Of a stretch of DNA of 64,000 bases, positions 1-12,700 are shown in pieces. A program made the translations under genes and the position numbers. The notes beneath the pieces were generated by a model. It was given only the letters and a program-made list of their open reading frames with translations. It ran no database searches and had not been told where the DNA came from. Position 1 is the stretch's first letter; each line of letters begins with the position of its first letter. Source of the stretch: Prunella strophiata (lineage: Eukaryota > Chordata > Aves > Passeriformes > Prunellidae); the NCBI GenBank assembly GCA_036583965.1, contig JAZBQD010000030.1, positions 81,038,800 to 81,102,799 on the forward strand. The letters are read 5' to 3'.

Positions 1-1613
1 GGTGTTTTTGGTTTTTAGGGACAATTCTATACCTTGGTAATAATTTGGAAACCATACTGCCTGCATAAGGAAATCTTTCTAGGAAGGAGTTTACAAATTA
101 TTATTTAGAGACTGTTTAGCTTGAACCAGTTTATAGAGGTGTCACCATGATTCAGCACATCATGAACCCTTCATTGTCTCAAAGAGTGTGAGAGATCAAG
201 AGATGCCCTTCAGCCCTTCTCCAAATAGTTGTTCTGAGCCTTTCTTTGATTAAGAGAGTTCCTTATCTAGTTCCTGAAGGTTCAAGGGCATGTTTTTTCC
301 TTGGTGTGTTGACCAAATAAGATTTGATTTTAGTGTAAAGTAGTGCCTCAGGTACTTCCTATGACACAGGTTTCATTGCAAACATGTTTTCATTACAAAC
401 AGAAAAAAGTACCTTAACACTCCCAAGTCTTCCATGACACTGCTTCAAATTCTTCTGTCTACATGCAACTATAGATTTATTCCTGACTTATGAATTTACT
501 TGTAGATATTGTAATTTCAAATTCCTGCTTTTTGGCTTCAAGTTTATAGAATACAGTTAACCAGACAATGCTTTACTTATTGCTATCAAGTGAATAAAAA
601 TCTGTCTAGCTGCTAAATTTTTAAAATATTTGACATGCATGTGACCATACAGTTCCTATTCCTTATTTCTGCTTCCAAGTCTTCTCTTACTTTGGATGCC
701 TTCCTTGCATAATTGTTGATTTTTTTGTATTATGGACCTTCATATTTAGGGCACTCTGGAAACCATACAGGAACTAGTTGCCATTTGGCATTAGTTAAAA
801 ATAATCTGAAAAGTTTTGCTGAAGTATGGTCCAGAAAACCCCTTGGAAAGAGAAGTACTATAGAATGGTTGCTGTATGAAAGATGCTCCAGCACTGTATG
901 TATGAGAGGAAGTAATGCAGAAGTATTTATTATAAAAAAAATTAAATAAAAGCCCCTGTATATTTTATTTGCTGTATTTCTTTCAGATGTGCTGCAAAAT
1001 CTACTTTGATATGTACAGTATATTTTCAAGTCATGTGGCACTGTAAAATACCATCACTTATGAAAAATCACCTATAATATAAATATGTAAGTAACACAAG
1101 TATGTCAATTTTTCCTGTATGGTAATAGATTACTATAAGGTTCCAGTCATGAAGCTAAACATCCTGGATTAGTTAAACAGGAATTTTACCCCATAGTAAG
1201 TGTATGAGCTATGTGAATATTAAGAAGCAGAGATAGCAGCAGAAGCTGCTGGATGGATCAATGACGAGTTCTATCAGCTCTGTTTTTTAAAGTGCGAAGC
1301 TTTGAAGAAGAAGAGAAAAAATACTTGGTTTTGGTATAAGGAAATTATTATTCTCGTGAGGAGTTTGATCCAGCACCTCTAATATCTTTTCTCTGTTATT
1401 AAGTCACATCAATAATATTGTCTGAATATATTTTCCTAAAAGTAAATATAGAGAGGTGCTATTAGTGTTATGTGTACAATCCAGCAGCAACCCAATAAAA
1501 GAAGATGCTTAACAGCTCATTTAACCCTCTTAATAATGTTTAAATGATGATATATGTACTATGAGAAGGTAAAACAATTGTTAAAAATTACTTGAGGAAA
1601 ACATGTCTCTAAG
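1..1613. other. AT-rich non-coding stretch
   Basis: No gene is supported here. Both strands between 713 and 1041 stay open for 78 and 103 codons, but the two overlap in antiphase, have no recognisable domain and look like chance. I see no transposon or tandem array. Confidence 0.6.
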
Positions 1614-1706
1614 TTTTTGGGTTTTTTGTTTGTTTGTTTGTTTTTGGGGTTTTTTTGTTTGTTTGTTTTGTTGTTGTTGTTTTTTGTTTGTTTGTTTTTT
1701 TTTTTT
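1614..1706. repeat. TTTG-rich simple repeat
   Basis: A T-rich tract built mainly of TTTG units, with a TTG run in the middle and a poly-T end. It could be a plain microsatellite or the decayed A-rich tail of an old retrotransposon on the minus strand. No element body is visible beside it. Confidence 0.85.
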
Positions 1707-2847
1707 ATCAGTCAGTTATAAAGTCTTCTAACATCCTCAGGCTTGCTCCTGTTATTTAAAGGAAAATCAATGGGAAATATAAGGAGCATTAGTGCTTTTG
1801 AAACAACATTGTATCATCTGGAGGTTGTTTCTAGCCTCACAAATTCACTAACACATTTTTCATGATAGTTTCATCTCAGATATTTTACCAGCAGTTATTC
1901 AGGAGAAATGTAATATGCACTACAGCAGAGTAAGCAAGGACCACTGGGGGATGGTCCAATATGAACAGAAGCTCCCAGTCAGACACTTAAGTTCTCTCTC
2001 TCACTGCAACCCTCAGTAATTTCTTCCTGTAGAAGTATTTATATATTCTGAGCAATTACAGAAAGCAGTCCTTGATGGAAAACAAGTAAACAAAAGATAA
2101 ACACTTGTTAGTGTGGACATATAAATAATCTTACAGCAAGACAAGTTAACATATGAACCATTAATTACTCCTCTGTAATTTCACACCTAGTTGCTTATTT
2201 GAAAGCATATGCTGTAAGCTTTTCAAGGTCCTTTTCTTCAGCCATCAAAATATCTTTGTAGTTCTTCCTTTAATTTTTCAGAAAATTTCAACACCATTTT
2301 TGAAATTCAACCTGTAATCACAAGGGCCTCTATGGTTTAAAACGAAAATATTTTATTCCCTCCATCATCTCATTTGTCATTAATTTTTCCAGATAATAAA
2401 CCTTCTACATTCAACCTATTTCCTCTGCAAAGTCCATCTTTGAGCTGAATTGTGCTCTCCTTTTGGATCCCACAGTGTGGCAAGGTGAGATTCCTAAATA
2501 CTGCTCTCAGGACTGTGCTAACAGAACTAGACAATATAGTGGAAAAAAAACTTTAAAATCCTAGCTTAGTCCACGAAGTCCATTGGCTCACAAGTCTCAG
2601 TAGCCGTCTAAAGTTTCAAGTAAACTCATGTGTCTAGTTTGTTCTTTTATCTTTCCTAAACAATATAATAATATGCATATCAAAACTCACAATCTATTGT
2701 AAGAAGTAGATCTAGGGGGATTCTGAAAACACCAGGCTTCCCTTCCAAAATTAAAAATCCACTTAGGAGATAACTTAAACCTATTTCTTCAGTTTTAAAG
2801 ATGAGTTCCTTCAATGCATTTCTCCTCTATCACAAAAATTTGCAAGT
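1707..2847. other. non-coding stretch, nothing recognised
   Basis: AT-rich sequence with stops in all frames and no repeat or RNA gene that I recognise. Confidence 0.55.
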
Positions 2848-3306
2848 TTAGGTTTCATTATTTGATTCAGAGAGCAACCAATCATTTTTTAATTTCAGGA
2901 TAGATTCCACAGATGAGGCAATAGATTTCCCTAATGTGATACTTTCTATTGTTAGTTGGAACAGTAGATAAGCAACTTGGATAGAGGCTTGCTTTGATTT
3001 ATTGTCTACAGAAGAGGGCCAATATTTTTTAGCGAATGGAATGGAAGCCAATTTTGGGAGGAAAAAAAAGAACCAGCTCAAAAGAAAATAAAATCCCTTG
3101 TTATTAATTTGGTGAGTCAATTCATGATCTGGTAAGACAGTATTCACTGCAGCTGATAATATATTCCAAGGATGGACCAGCACACCAGGCCTGATCCAGG
3201 GCCAAGGGAAAGATACAGATGGTCCTTCAACAAAAGGGATGGAATTAAATCTGACTGGTATTTTAAGGCTAAGATAGAAAACTGGAGATGAAAAAGATAA
3301 ATGCAA
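2848..3306 (-). other. unassigned 152-codon open stretch
   Basis: The minus strand is open for 152 codons, one of the longer open stretches in the window. The conceptual product is rich in Phe, Ser and Leu, has a short run of Phe near residue 80 and shows no domain that I know. It ends a few bases from the downstream (RT-side) edge of the CR1 fragment at 3310-3995 but does not continue the CR1 reverse transcriptase: the residues expected after the Lys-rich FKKG-like motif are absent. It could be chance, or part of another decayed mobile element. I do not call it a gene. Confidence 0.2.
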
Positions 3307-3309
3307 AAT

Positions 3310-3995
3310 TCATTATATTATCCTGTGAAAGAACGCTTATTATTTCTGTTCAACCTTCAGTCCCACAGCTTACTCTTCCTGACCTTTTTGAAGACAGAGG
3401 TAGGCACTTGTTTTTCTCCAGTCCTCAGGCACTTCTCCTGTTTGTCATGAATATTCTTCACAATGACACCTGCCAGACCCCTTTGCACTCATCAGCTCAT
3501 CCCACCAGGGTCTAAGGACTCAAATATGTCCAACTTGCTTACGTATTCTCTAACCTGGTACTCTTCCATCAAGGGTAAGTCTACACTGCTCCAGGCTTTC
3601 CCTCTGTGCCTGGGTTTTTGGAAAGTTAGTCTTGCTGGTAGAGCTTGAGGTGAAGAAAGTATTTAATACCTGTGTCAAAGGTCCTCTGCCACATTCAGCA
3701 ATGGACCCACATTTTCCACATCTTTCTCTTTGCCACTTAGGTATGTACAGAAGTCTTTCCTGTCATGTCTTACAACCATTAAAAATGTAACTTCAGGTGG
3801 CCTTGCTATCCACATCTTATGCTTGGACAGTTCCTCTGTATTCTCATGCTGTCTGTACCTTCTTTCAGCCCCTGTATGCTTCATTTTTGTTTTTAAGTTT
3901 GGCCAGGAGCTCCTTGTTCATCTATGCAGACGATCTGGAAATTTTCCTGTCTTTCTCATGAAGCCTGTATCCCTCCATCTAGGCAAATGTTCAGA
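3310..3995 (-). mobile_element. decayed CR1 LINE fragment, ORF2 linker to start of RT
   Basis: Read on the minus strand, this segment follows CR1 LINE ORF2 from the region between the endonuclease and reverse transcriptase into the first part of the RT domain. Recognisable landmarks on the plus strand are the block near 3900-3935 (antisense of the linker), the block near 3690-3760, and the block near 3385-3430. Near 3380-3395 the reverse complement encodes an FKK-type motif that in CR1 precedes the first RT blocks. Spacing between blocks has shrunk through deletions and every frame is broken, so this is an old dead copy. Neither the CR1 3' terminus nor the catalytic RT motifs are present. Boundaries are approximate to tens of bases. 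Confidence 0.72.
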
Positions 3996-6438
3996 GCATC
4001 AGCATTGAAACAGTCATAGACAATGCAGTAGTTTAGGAAGTGGTCACCAAAGATTCTAACTGCTTATGGGAATAAATTCTATGACACAGAGTTGTTAACA
4101 CAGTAATTGCAGTCAAGCCCCACACAATATGCATATATTTTGCAGAAAAAAGCAAATTAATTACCCTGGTTTAGCTGACTTATTTGGTAAAGATAGTTTT
4201 AAAAAGTTAGAAAATGCACCATACATAATTTGTCTTAGCTTTTCTTTCAATATTTAATGTCTTTTTTATTTTCCATGGCCAGGTGGATTTCCAGGTCCTG
4301 AGAGATATGAATGAGAATAACAGAGTGGTAGAGAGGAAACCTTGTCATGAATGCAGTGTATGGAAATTATACAAATACATCATTACTCCTGTGCAGAGAA
4401 GACATAATTTAAAGTTCATACAGTTTACTACTAAGAATTAGAAAGGAATTAGATAGTATTTTCTACAAGTATAAAAGCTGCCAATTGTTAGTGGTTTTTT
4501 TTTAACTCTGTGAAGTTTTGATTCTTTCTTCTCTCAGTTTAAAAGAAGAACATTTAAACATACACAAATTCATACACTCATCTAAAATTATAGCAGAAAT
4601 ATACAATCCAGGAATACAGAATTCCCTTGTATTTCAGAGAAAAAGATTAAGGATTTATCTGATGATGGGGTAATGTTCATTATCAATTATTGTATAATAT
4701 ATTTCTTTTTTCATAAGTCTCCTAGGTGTTTGTACAGGATTCAACTGACTGGATGTCAGAATATATAGCCCAGATGTCTACATCTTTGTTAATCAATGTG
4801 GGGCTATTTATAGCTAATGGAAAGAAAAAGGCATTTCTAGAAAGTCAATTCGTCTTGTCCCAAAGTAGACATCTATATTTAGTGAAAACTGTCACCCCTG
4901 GAAACTGTGTTTCTCTCATTAGTGTAGAGGGAGTTCAGGATTATTAGGTCATACATAGACACCCACAATCAGATGCAGACATTTAAAGTCAGGGTAATGA
5001 AGATTTCCTTTTTCACCCTCTGTGTAAATGACCTAAATGTCAGGTGTTATCATGCAGCATAGCTCAGCCCAGGCTGTTCCAAACTAAATGGTGTGCAAAT
5101 TTAAAGCAGGGACTCCTAAATTACAAAAGGTCTTGTGTTCAACAAAACTACACCATCTTTTATTACTTTTCTGTGCTTTTGCCTCATACTGGACTGGAGC
5201 CTTATCAGGTCAGAATGCTAGCACCAGAAGGATTATGGGATGGTGTGGAATCCAGGAATACATGTGGGTGTTGCATATTCAGAGCTCCTGAGGTTTAAAA
5301 CCTTCCTAATAGCCAAAGCTTAGAGAAAACTTCTGTTTTCATTCAATTTGTGAAATGGTATCCTTGTTTACTTAATTTTTATAAAAGTTTTATAGTTTTC
5401 TTTATTTCATCATTCTTTATAACTAAGAACTCAATATTTTGAATAAATTTAAAGACAACATACCCTCAAAGGGTGTGTCACTCCATTCAGGGTTTCAAGT
5501 TAAGTTCTTGATTCCTAAGATTTGATGTAAGTTGTGGGAGATGGAAATATTTCTGATCTCATGAGCCCATAAACACACACCTGCCACATCTCAGCTGAAC
5601 CTTACATATGTAGAGAGAATTATCCTTTTCTTTTTTGTTTCAACTATTCCTTTCCCTTTTTGGTTTGTTTGTTGGAAAGGTGTAAAATCTTGTGTGTAAG
5701 TTAGATGGGAGCCCTGATGCAGTTCACTGTAGTACCCAGCAGAGACATCTGAAGGAATTCATTTTTCAGATGTTCCACAACATATATCTTCTAGACCTGA
5801 TTTCATTAAAAGCTTAAGCAGGTGGTGGTGGGAAGAATCATCTCAATGACATCCAAGAATAAAACTGTTTTCTTTATTTTGAGAAATGATACACAAAGCA
5901 AGTCCAGCTAAGAGTAGAGGGCAAGGAGCAAAGAAGTATGCATCACTGAGTTATCACTGTGGGGAGAGCGGGTTAAGCAGAGCTCAGTTTCTCAAATTAC
6001 ACTTAGACAGGTCTAACACCTAGGGCTTCTCAGGAGGACTTGTCAGGTAAGAAAAGAAAATACTGGCATGATTCTCAATTGTTTCTCATTTGTAAGTGGT
6101 CACTCTAATTCAGTGTGACAAGAGAATGTCTGCAAGTAGGTGTGACTGAGTCCTGTCTGAAAGGGGATATATTTGCACAACTGCAGAAGAATGAATACCA
6201 TTACCAAGAGACTGCAGAATGTGTATAAATTAGGGCACTGAGCTATGGGAAAAGGTACAGGTCCAGTGCTGAATGGCCCCAGATCTTGTGTATGTTTCAG
6301 TTTGAATCCATGTTTAAAAATAACAGGAGAGTTATGGAAGCATATATTACTCCATCTCCCAGAAAAGCCCTAAGGAACTGTATGTTTACAAGATTCTGTT
6401 AGTTATACAGTGACTTTTACCCACTAAATAGTACAAGG
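3996..6438. other. non-coding stretch, nothing recognised
   Basis: AT-rich sequence with no supportable exon. Open stretches at 4726-4947 and 5044-5298 are short, and two frames overlap in the second. No transposon or array recognised. Confidence 0.55.
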
Positions 6439-6473
6439 TTGTTTTTTTTTTTTGTTGTTGTTTTTTTTTTTTT
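6439..6473. repeat. T-rich tract
   Basis: Two runs of about a dozen T separated by TTG units. This is simple sequence, possibly a decayed A-tail on the minus strand. Confidence 0.8.
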
Positions 6474-9296
6474 ATTAAATGTGATAATCATATAGAAATA
6501 TAAACATTTCATGGAACTGATTAATCAGCTCAGCTAGTAGAAATCTATTTGTGGCTTTACAGCACCAAAAAATTCATATTTTTCCATTAATTAATGTGTA
6601 GACATTTACAGTATATCCACATGTAAGTGGCAGCAAGCTTCTGAAGCTGTTATATGTCCTAGAATATTTGCACATTTTGTCTGGTAAGGAATATTGACAA
6701 GTGCCAATGGGTGCAGTAAAAGAAATTGACAGTATAAAGCCAGCCTTTCTTCTTCACTGTCTGTGGGGATTAGAGAAACAAGGCACTGAACACAAGAGAA
6801 GATTTTTTCTTTCCTGATGTAATAACTCTATGTAAATGATGTTTCAGGTAGCCTAGTGAAATTGGCATCTGAAATGGAAAGGAGGTAATTTAAAACCTAG
6901 ATGTGAATAAATTCACAGCATCGGATACAGAATGCTGTGGCTAAGTGTTTAACTTTCAAATAACCTGTAATTTAATGTAAAGGTTTTAAATTAAATGAAT
7001 ACACTTTTAGGGCATGATGTGGAATTCAGGATTTCCAACTCCCGCCCCAAAAAACAGCCATTAGAATCCAAGCTTCCAATTAATTTTGAGCTGCATGCAG
7101 TACAGCACTGGTTTAACAATTCTGAACAGAAAGGTTTGAAACTAGATAACAACCTGTGGGCTGTAAACAGAGTAGGCTTAACTCTTGCTGATTTTAATGT
7201 GGTCTGATCAAGCAGACTGTAAATAAAAGACTCTGCTCTAGTTTGCCCACTAATTTGAATTGCGCTCATTTGACTTGTTTCCAATACCAGCATTATTACC
7301 TAAACATTTATAGGATCATAAATGAAGAATGAAAAATATCCTGAAAGATGTATTATGGGATTTTCTTCTTAAACTAAGTATGCATAAAAAGAATATTTCT
7401 GGAGATGAAATGGAGACTTTGGTGGAAAAAAAATAGGCTGCTCTCTAGCAATATTCCCTTATTGTTTATGAAATTTCCCACTAATTGCCTATTCAAGTAA
7501 CCTTTCCCTGACCCCTTTACTTTTTTTACTCTTTTTTTTTCCCCACATGTGTAGGGTTACTGGTCAGATGGATTGTGTTTAATGGAAGCTGAGGGACACG
7601 CAAAGTTTGGATGGAAGAAAACTGAAAATTAAAAAAATAACAATCTACTCTAAAAATATTTCAGAATCCAAGAGTGTGCTGATAGAGTCACCTGACTGGG
7701 GAAAGTTTTTTACAGGCTGCCTCAATTTATTCATATTTACTGCTAGCCATAGTTACTGCACTGTTATCATAAGCTCCTCAGCCACATAGTAGATATTTCC
7801 TCGGTCAGCCCTTCCTCCTTCACATGGGACAAAAATTGCATTTGCAGGGTGGGACACCACAGAACAATAAGACATTTTGTGAAGCCAAGACATCACTGAC
7901 TGTGTCCTTTTTACTGGCATATAACTTTTCTGCTTCATTGCCAAACCCTTCACTATGAAATGAATGTCAAGACAAAAGTGTGAGGACAGGCATCCTGTTG
8001 CAAGGAGCTCCTCAGTTTCTGAGACAAGGCTAAATCTGAGGTGCTGCCTCACCACTCTCCATGGCTGTTGTTCCAGAATTGCCCCAGTTGCTGCCTTCCT
8101 TGTCATTTCATCATCATGGAAACACTACCTAGCAGAAAAGGATATCCACAAGTGTTTTCTTGCTGGAGGAGCAGCTCCATCTGGTTTCCTGAGGTGTTGG
8201 GAGTGTGAAAATGCAAGACAAAATGCTGGCTGCAAGGAGGGAACCAGTTTGGTGAGGGAATGGGTAAATCACAAGTCCTGGCTTGAGGCTTTGCCCAGAT
8301 GCAGTGCTGGAGGCAGCTTCCCATGGTCACAGAATTGCTGGGATGCAGAGGTAGCAGTCTTTTGAGGCTTGCACAGCAAGATGGATGAGGAGACTGCTGT
8401 GAGGTTGTGGTCTGAGGGTGTGGATCTGGCAAGAAGACTACAAATCAGGAACACATATATCTGGAAATTATCTTATTTCCCTATGAAACATAGATGGAAG
8501 AATAAAAGGAAATAACATACAATAAGAGAATATAAAACTAACAATAAATAAGCAACTGCCTGCTCAGTTCTACTCTTCTCTACAAAATAGATACTTAAAC
8601 AAAGCCAGACAGATACTCAGGTTTCTTACTGAGCACAAAATGTTTGGCATTTTGACACCTGTTTTGATCTATACAGGCACAGCATATGAAATAACATAAG
8701 AATAACACAAACAATACAAAAATGAAAACCAAATCATTGTATAAATTTAATTTGGATTTACTCATATGGCATATCAACATTATCTGAAACAAAGCCAACT
8801 TTTGATGTATTTTCCTTCCATATAAAAGCAAAGGTTAGTCCATGATCACTGGAATTAATGAAGCCTCCTAACCTGTGGTTTTACAGTCTTTGAATCATCA
8901 ACTATCCCATGATAACAATAATTTCCATTCCCTTCTGTGTGTTTCCTGGTTAATACACAACTCTTGGTTTATCTGGAGATAAACTTGTGATATTCAGCTG
9001 AGCAGTCCTTGTGTGACTGCTAAGTCCTACCTGGCAGTGGAGTTGCTGCTTTCAGTCTCCTCTGACACTGGTATGCCAAAAAATTACAGAATGTATTAAC
9101 TTTGACCCCCCCTTTTGTGGGGGTTGTTTTGATTTTTTTTTCCTTTTTTTTTTGCTGGGTTGAGTTTCTTCACCTATTTTAGTAAAAATTGTCCAGTGTG
9201 CTGGGAAACTACTTTAGAAGGCTGACAAGTGAGATGAGAATGCAGCATAGTCCCTTAAATGTATAGCTTTTGAGATTAAAAAATTCAGTTTGGGTA
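6474..9296. other. non-coding stretch with a less AT-rich patch
   Basis: Mostly AT-rich. The patch at about 7950-8440 is less AT-rich and open in opposite frames (7964-8365 plus, 8103-8432 minus), but neither product resembles a known protein and there is no coding-like periodicity that I can point to. Near 9105-9125 a C run is followed by a G run with a short loop, giving a small hairpin. No gene is called. Confidence 0.5.
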
Positions 9297-9370
9297 TGTT
9301 TGGTTGTTGTTTTATTTTATTTTTTTTTAATTAAAAATGTATTTCTGTTAATTTTTTTTTTTTTTTTTTT
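9297..9370. repeat. T-rich tract ending in T19
   Basis: A T-rich low-complexity tract. Positions 9352-9370 are an uninterrupted run of 19 T. Confidence 0.85.
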
Positions 9371-9427
9371 ATCATGAATATCTAATACTGAAAGTCTCCA
9401 CAGCACATGTGGGTATAATCCCTTAAA

Positions 9428-9495
9428 CATGTATTAACAGTTCTGTAGAAAATGACATGTATTAAACAGTATTAAACAGTTCTTTAGAAAATTAC
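9428..9495. repeat. short imperfect tandem duplication
   Basis: The motif ATTAACAGTTCT-GTAGAAAA, or ATTAAACAGT with small changes, occurs three times in succession. This is consistent with local slippage duplications. Confidence 0.7.
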
Positions 9496-9667
9496 AGTTC
9501 ATCATCATCTGGTTAATAAAGTCATCCCAAAAAAAGAAAGTCTTTGCAAAAGCCTTTCATTAAAAACATCCTGAAAATGTAAACATTTATTCATGTTTCA
9601 AGTGGAAAATAAATGGTGAAAAAACAAGCAAATGAACAAATATACAAACTGAATTAATTGCCTAAAT

Positions 9668-9714
9668 TAATTAATTTGGCCAACATAGCTACAGATAATT
9701 AATTTGGCCAACAT
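9668..9714. repeat. 19-bp direct repeat, period 28
   Basis: The 19 bases at 9668-9686 recur exactly at 9696-9714, separated by a 9-base spacer. A small local duplication. Confidence 0.85.
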
Positions 9715-12700
9715 GACCACAGTCCCAGATGAGCTTTTGGCTAAAAAAAAAATCATGCTGAAGTTTTTTTAAGCTTGCCAAGTATGCAACTGGATACCTC
9801 CTTTACAGGGGCAGGGCACTGGCTTTCTCTTCAAACTGAGGCAGCAGGTCTGCTTGCAGGGCTGCTCCAAACAGGACTCTGCTTCCCATCAGGGCCAGGG
9901 AGTGTCAGATGTGTCCCTTTGTCCTGTGACTGTGACCACTTCCTGCTGTATCCTGAGCTCCCTTCAGAGACCTCATGTGCAGCCCTAACCCAGCCTGACA
10001 CTGACTTCATTTACCTTGTGAGCACTGATGAAGGATCCTACAATTGCCCTAAATGGGCATCATTTAATCCGAAAGGAACTCACAAAAATTCCAATGGAAG
10101 AAAGAATGCTTGCTGTCTATCCAGTAAAAGAGGAATGAGGGATCCTGTGATGGAAATATTGATTGAATGTCCTACCAGTTTTCTACAGTATTTGTAGAAT
10201 GTCTCAAAGCTGGGAGTTTCCACCTCACCTTGATCTGACACTTCATTGTTTAATTTTTATGTGCTTTAGAATGAAAATAAATCCCAAGAAATGGTACTCA
10301 TAAAAATGTAATAATTTCTTTCAAGAGCATTATATTGCCTTTTGTTATGCACCACTTGCATTATTCACTGCATTGTTTAGCACACTATATAGTGACATCT
10401 CAAAAGGCAACAGTGAAATAAGTAACACAGCCTATTTAACTAAGGAGGGTTTTCAAAAATGTTTACGAACCACTAGTTGGTCATGTTTAAAACATTTTTT
10501 CTCAAGAAAGCAGCATTAGCAAATCAGTTTTGCTGATATCATTAGGCATTTTGCAAATGTTTGCTGAATATATTGAATATTTATATTAGTTTCTATAGAA
10601 AGCTGACTGCAATAATTTTTAAAATATTTTTTCAAACCAGATTAATAACATAGTATGGCATGATCATGTATTCATATTTTTTATCTGTCTTGAGTGCACA
10701 TAGTATACCTTATTTATTAATTGGGACAAAAGTGATCCAGAGTTTTTAAGAAAAATTCTTAAATGTTTAAAAATATTAATAGTATTGGGATTACATGTCC
10801 TATAAACCCAGCCAATAAATTAGAAAATTCAGAGAAGACAAGTCATAAAGGGTTTGTTTACTTTCTATTCTTGGACTACTATTCCTAAATCAGCACTATT
10901 AGAAAATTAAATAAGGAAGGTAATTAACTTCTGATGTTATTATCTGATATAATTTATGATATTTCCTATGTTTCAGGGAAAATATTAAATTTTCAGGCAT
11001 CAAGTAATGAGTGTCCTAAACTTCTACTACACAATTTTACTAGTTATTAGACTAAGACTTTAATTGTGAATACATCCATACCATTTATGTGTATGAAGCT
11101 CTGCAGGATACCTCTGTTTTTCTGCTGGCAGAAACAAAAACATTTTTTTTAACCCACATTCTTTGCAGTTTATAGAGTAGTCCTCTATTTCATTATCATG
11201 AAAACACTGAAGTCTACAACCAGAACAGGAAATTTCACACACCTCTCTCTCCAGAGTGCAGCAACCATAATGGTTTCGTTATCCTCAGATGCTACGTGCA
11301 GTCTTTCAGGAGGGGATTTGGTTTGTTGCTTGGCATGTTCCAGTTGACTGTAATTGCTCAATACCTACACATATTTCTTAAGCTTTCAGGCTTACTTTCA
11401 TAGTAGATCTCCATTTGTCTACCACAGCAGGAAGTTAAACCAGGTTCCTTGTAATTGGTTTATTTCCTTAGGGCTAAATTATGGTTTCTACATTTTGAAG
11501 CACAGGGGGATGACTAGCAGACTTGACTTTTAGCTGTGAAGAAGGAGGTGTTATGACTGGAACATGTTACTGTAGGAAATGAACTTCAAAGCACAAAGGA
11601 GGAGAAGTGCCAAGCACCCTTTTGACAGAGACCTCAACCACCACATAAATAGACCTCCCACTTAACTAAACTCAGGATAATGATGAATTATATCATGGGA
11701 AAACTGTGCCCTCTTTCCTTTAGCAGTGCAACTGCAGCATCTTTGCTTTCCCAAATTCTATATGTATATATTTGTGTACTTACAGGCTTTATCTCTGTTT
11801 CTCAATGGCAGAATATCACTGGCAACATAACCCAGCTGGAGCACACATTTCTACATAAATTGACACACAGCTTTTTTGAAAAATTACTTTTGGATTTCCT
11901 GGTTTTTGTTAGAAAAAACTGACAGCGTAGTAAGATGGGAGACATTGTCATTTATTTATCCTCTCCAAGGAGATCGGTACAAAATGAGCAAAACTGAACA
12001 AAACTTGTATTGGTATTTCTGCCTTGTGTATGTACACTACTGATTTTTTTTACTAAGTCTTTAATTTCATTTCCTGTACTTTGTTTAAGAGTTTAATTTG
12101 TTCTTTCAATCAATAGCATTTCTGTGGTCTGCTAGGAGGTGTTGTTTGGGTTTGTTTAGACCATTTTTTTAATGATTTTGAGCAATTGTTTCAAAGCAAA
12201 CTAAAATTTTTTACTTTCCTGGTGTTTTTAAAAATTCATATGTGAAAATGCAGGAATTTTTTTGTAAAGTAAGTTATTTTAATGCATCACTTTTTCTTAG
12301 TTTTAACTTTCAATTCTGAGAATCAGAAGGAGTAAAATTTCATTTTCATAAGGCAATTAAAAACTGTGTGACAGTGAAACAAAATCTGTTTTGACACAAC
12401 ATCACTATTTAAAATGTCTAGAAATATAGCAGAATTTTAGCAAATCAAGGTATTTGGTAACTACAGGCAAGTACTTCTATAAGTTATTCTATACTTAATA
12501 ACTTATCCACAGAAATATATTTTTTTTCCTGGTTGTTCCTTTTCTTTAGATGAAAAAAGTATATGGTTTTATTCAGCTAGAGAGATTTTTGAGAAAAAAT
12601 GCACTGATAAGGTTAAAACTATGCAATTCCTTAGCTTCCTATGCACTTCCTAACTAGGGCACAGTTATTTATAGGTAAAACAAGACATTAGGTGTATAAA

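Noticed and set aside
9105..9126. C-run and G-run hairpin
   Set aside because: Short and low complexity. It needs no explanation beyond simple-sequence drift.
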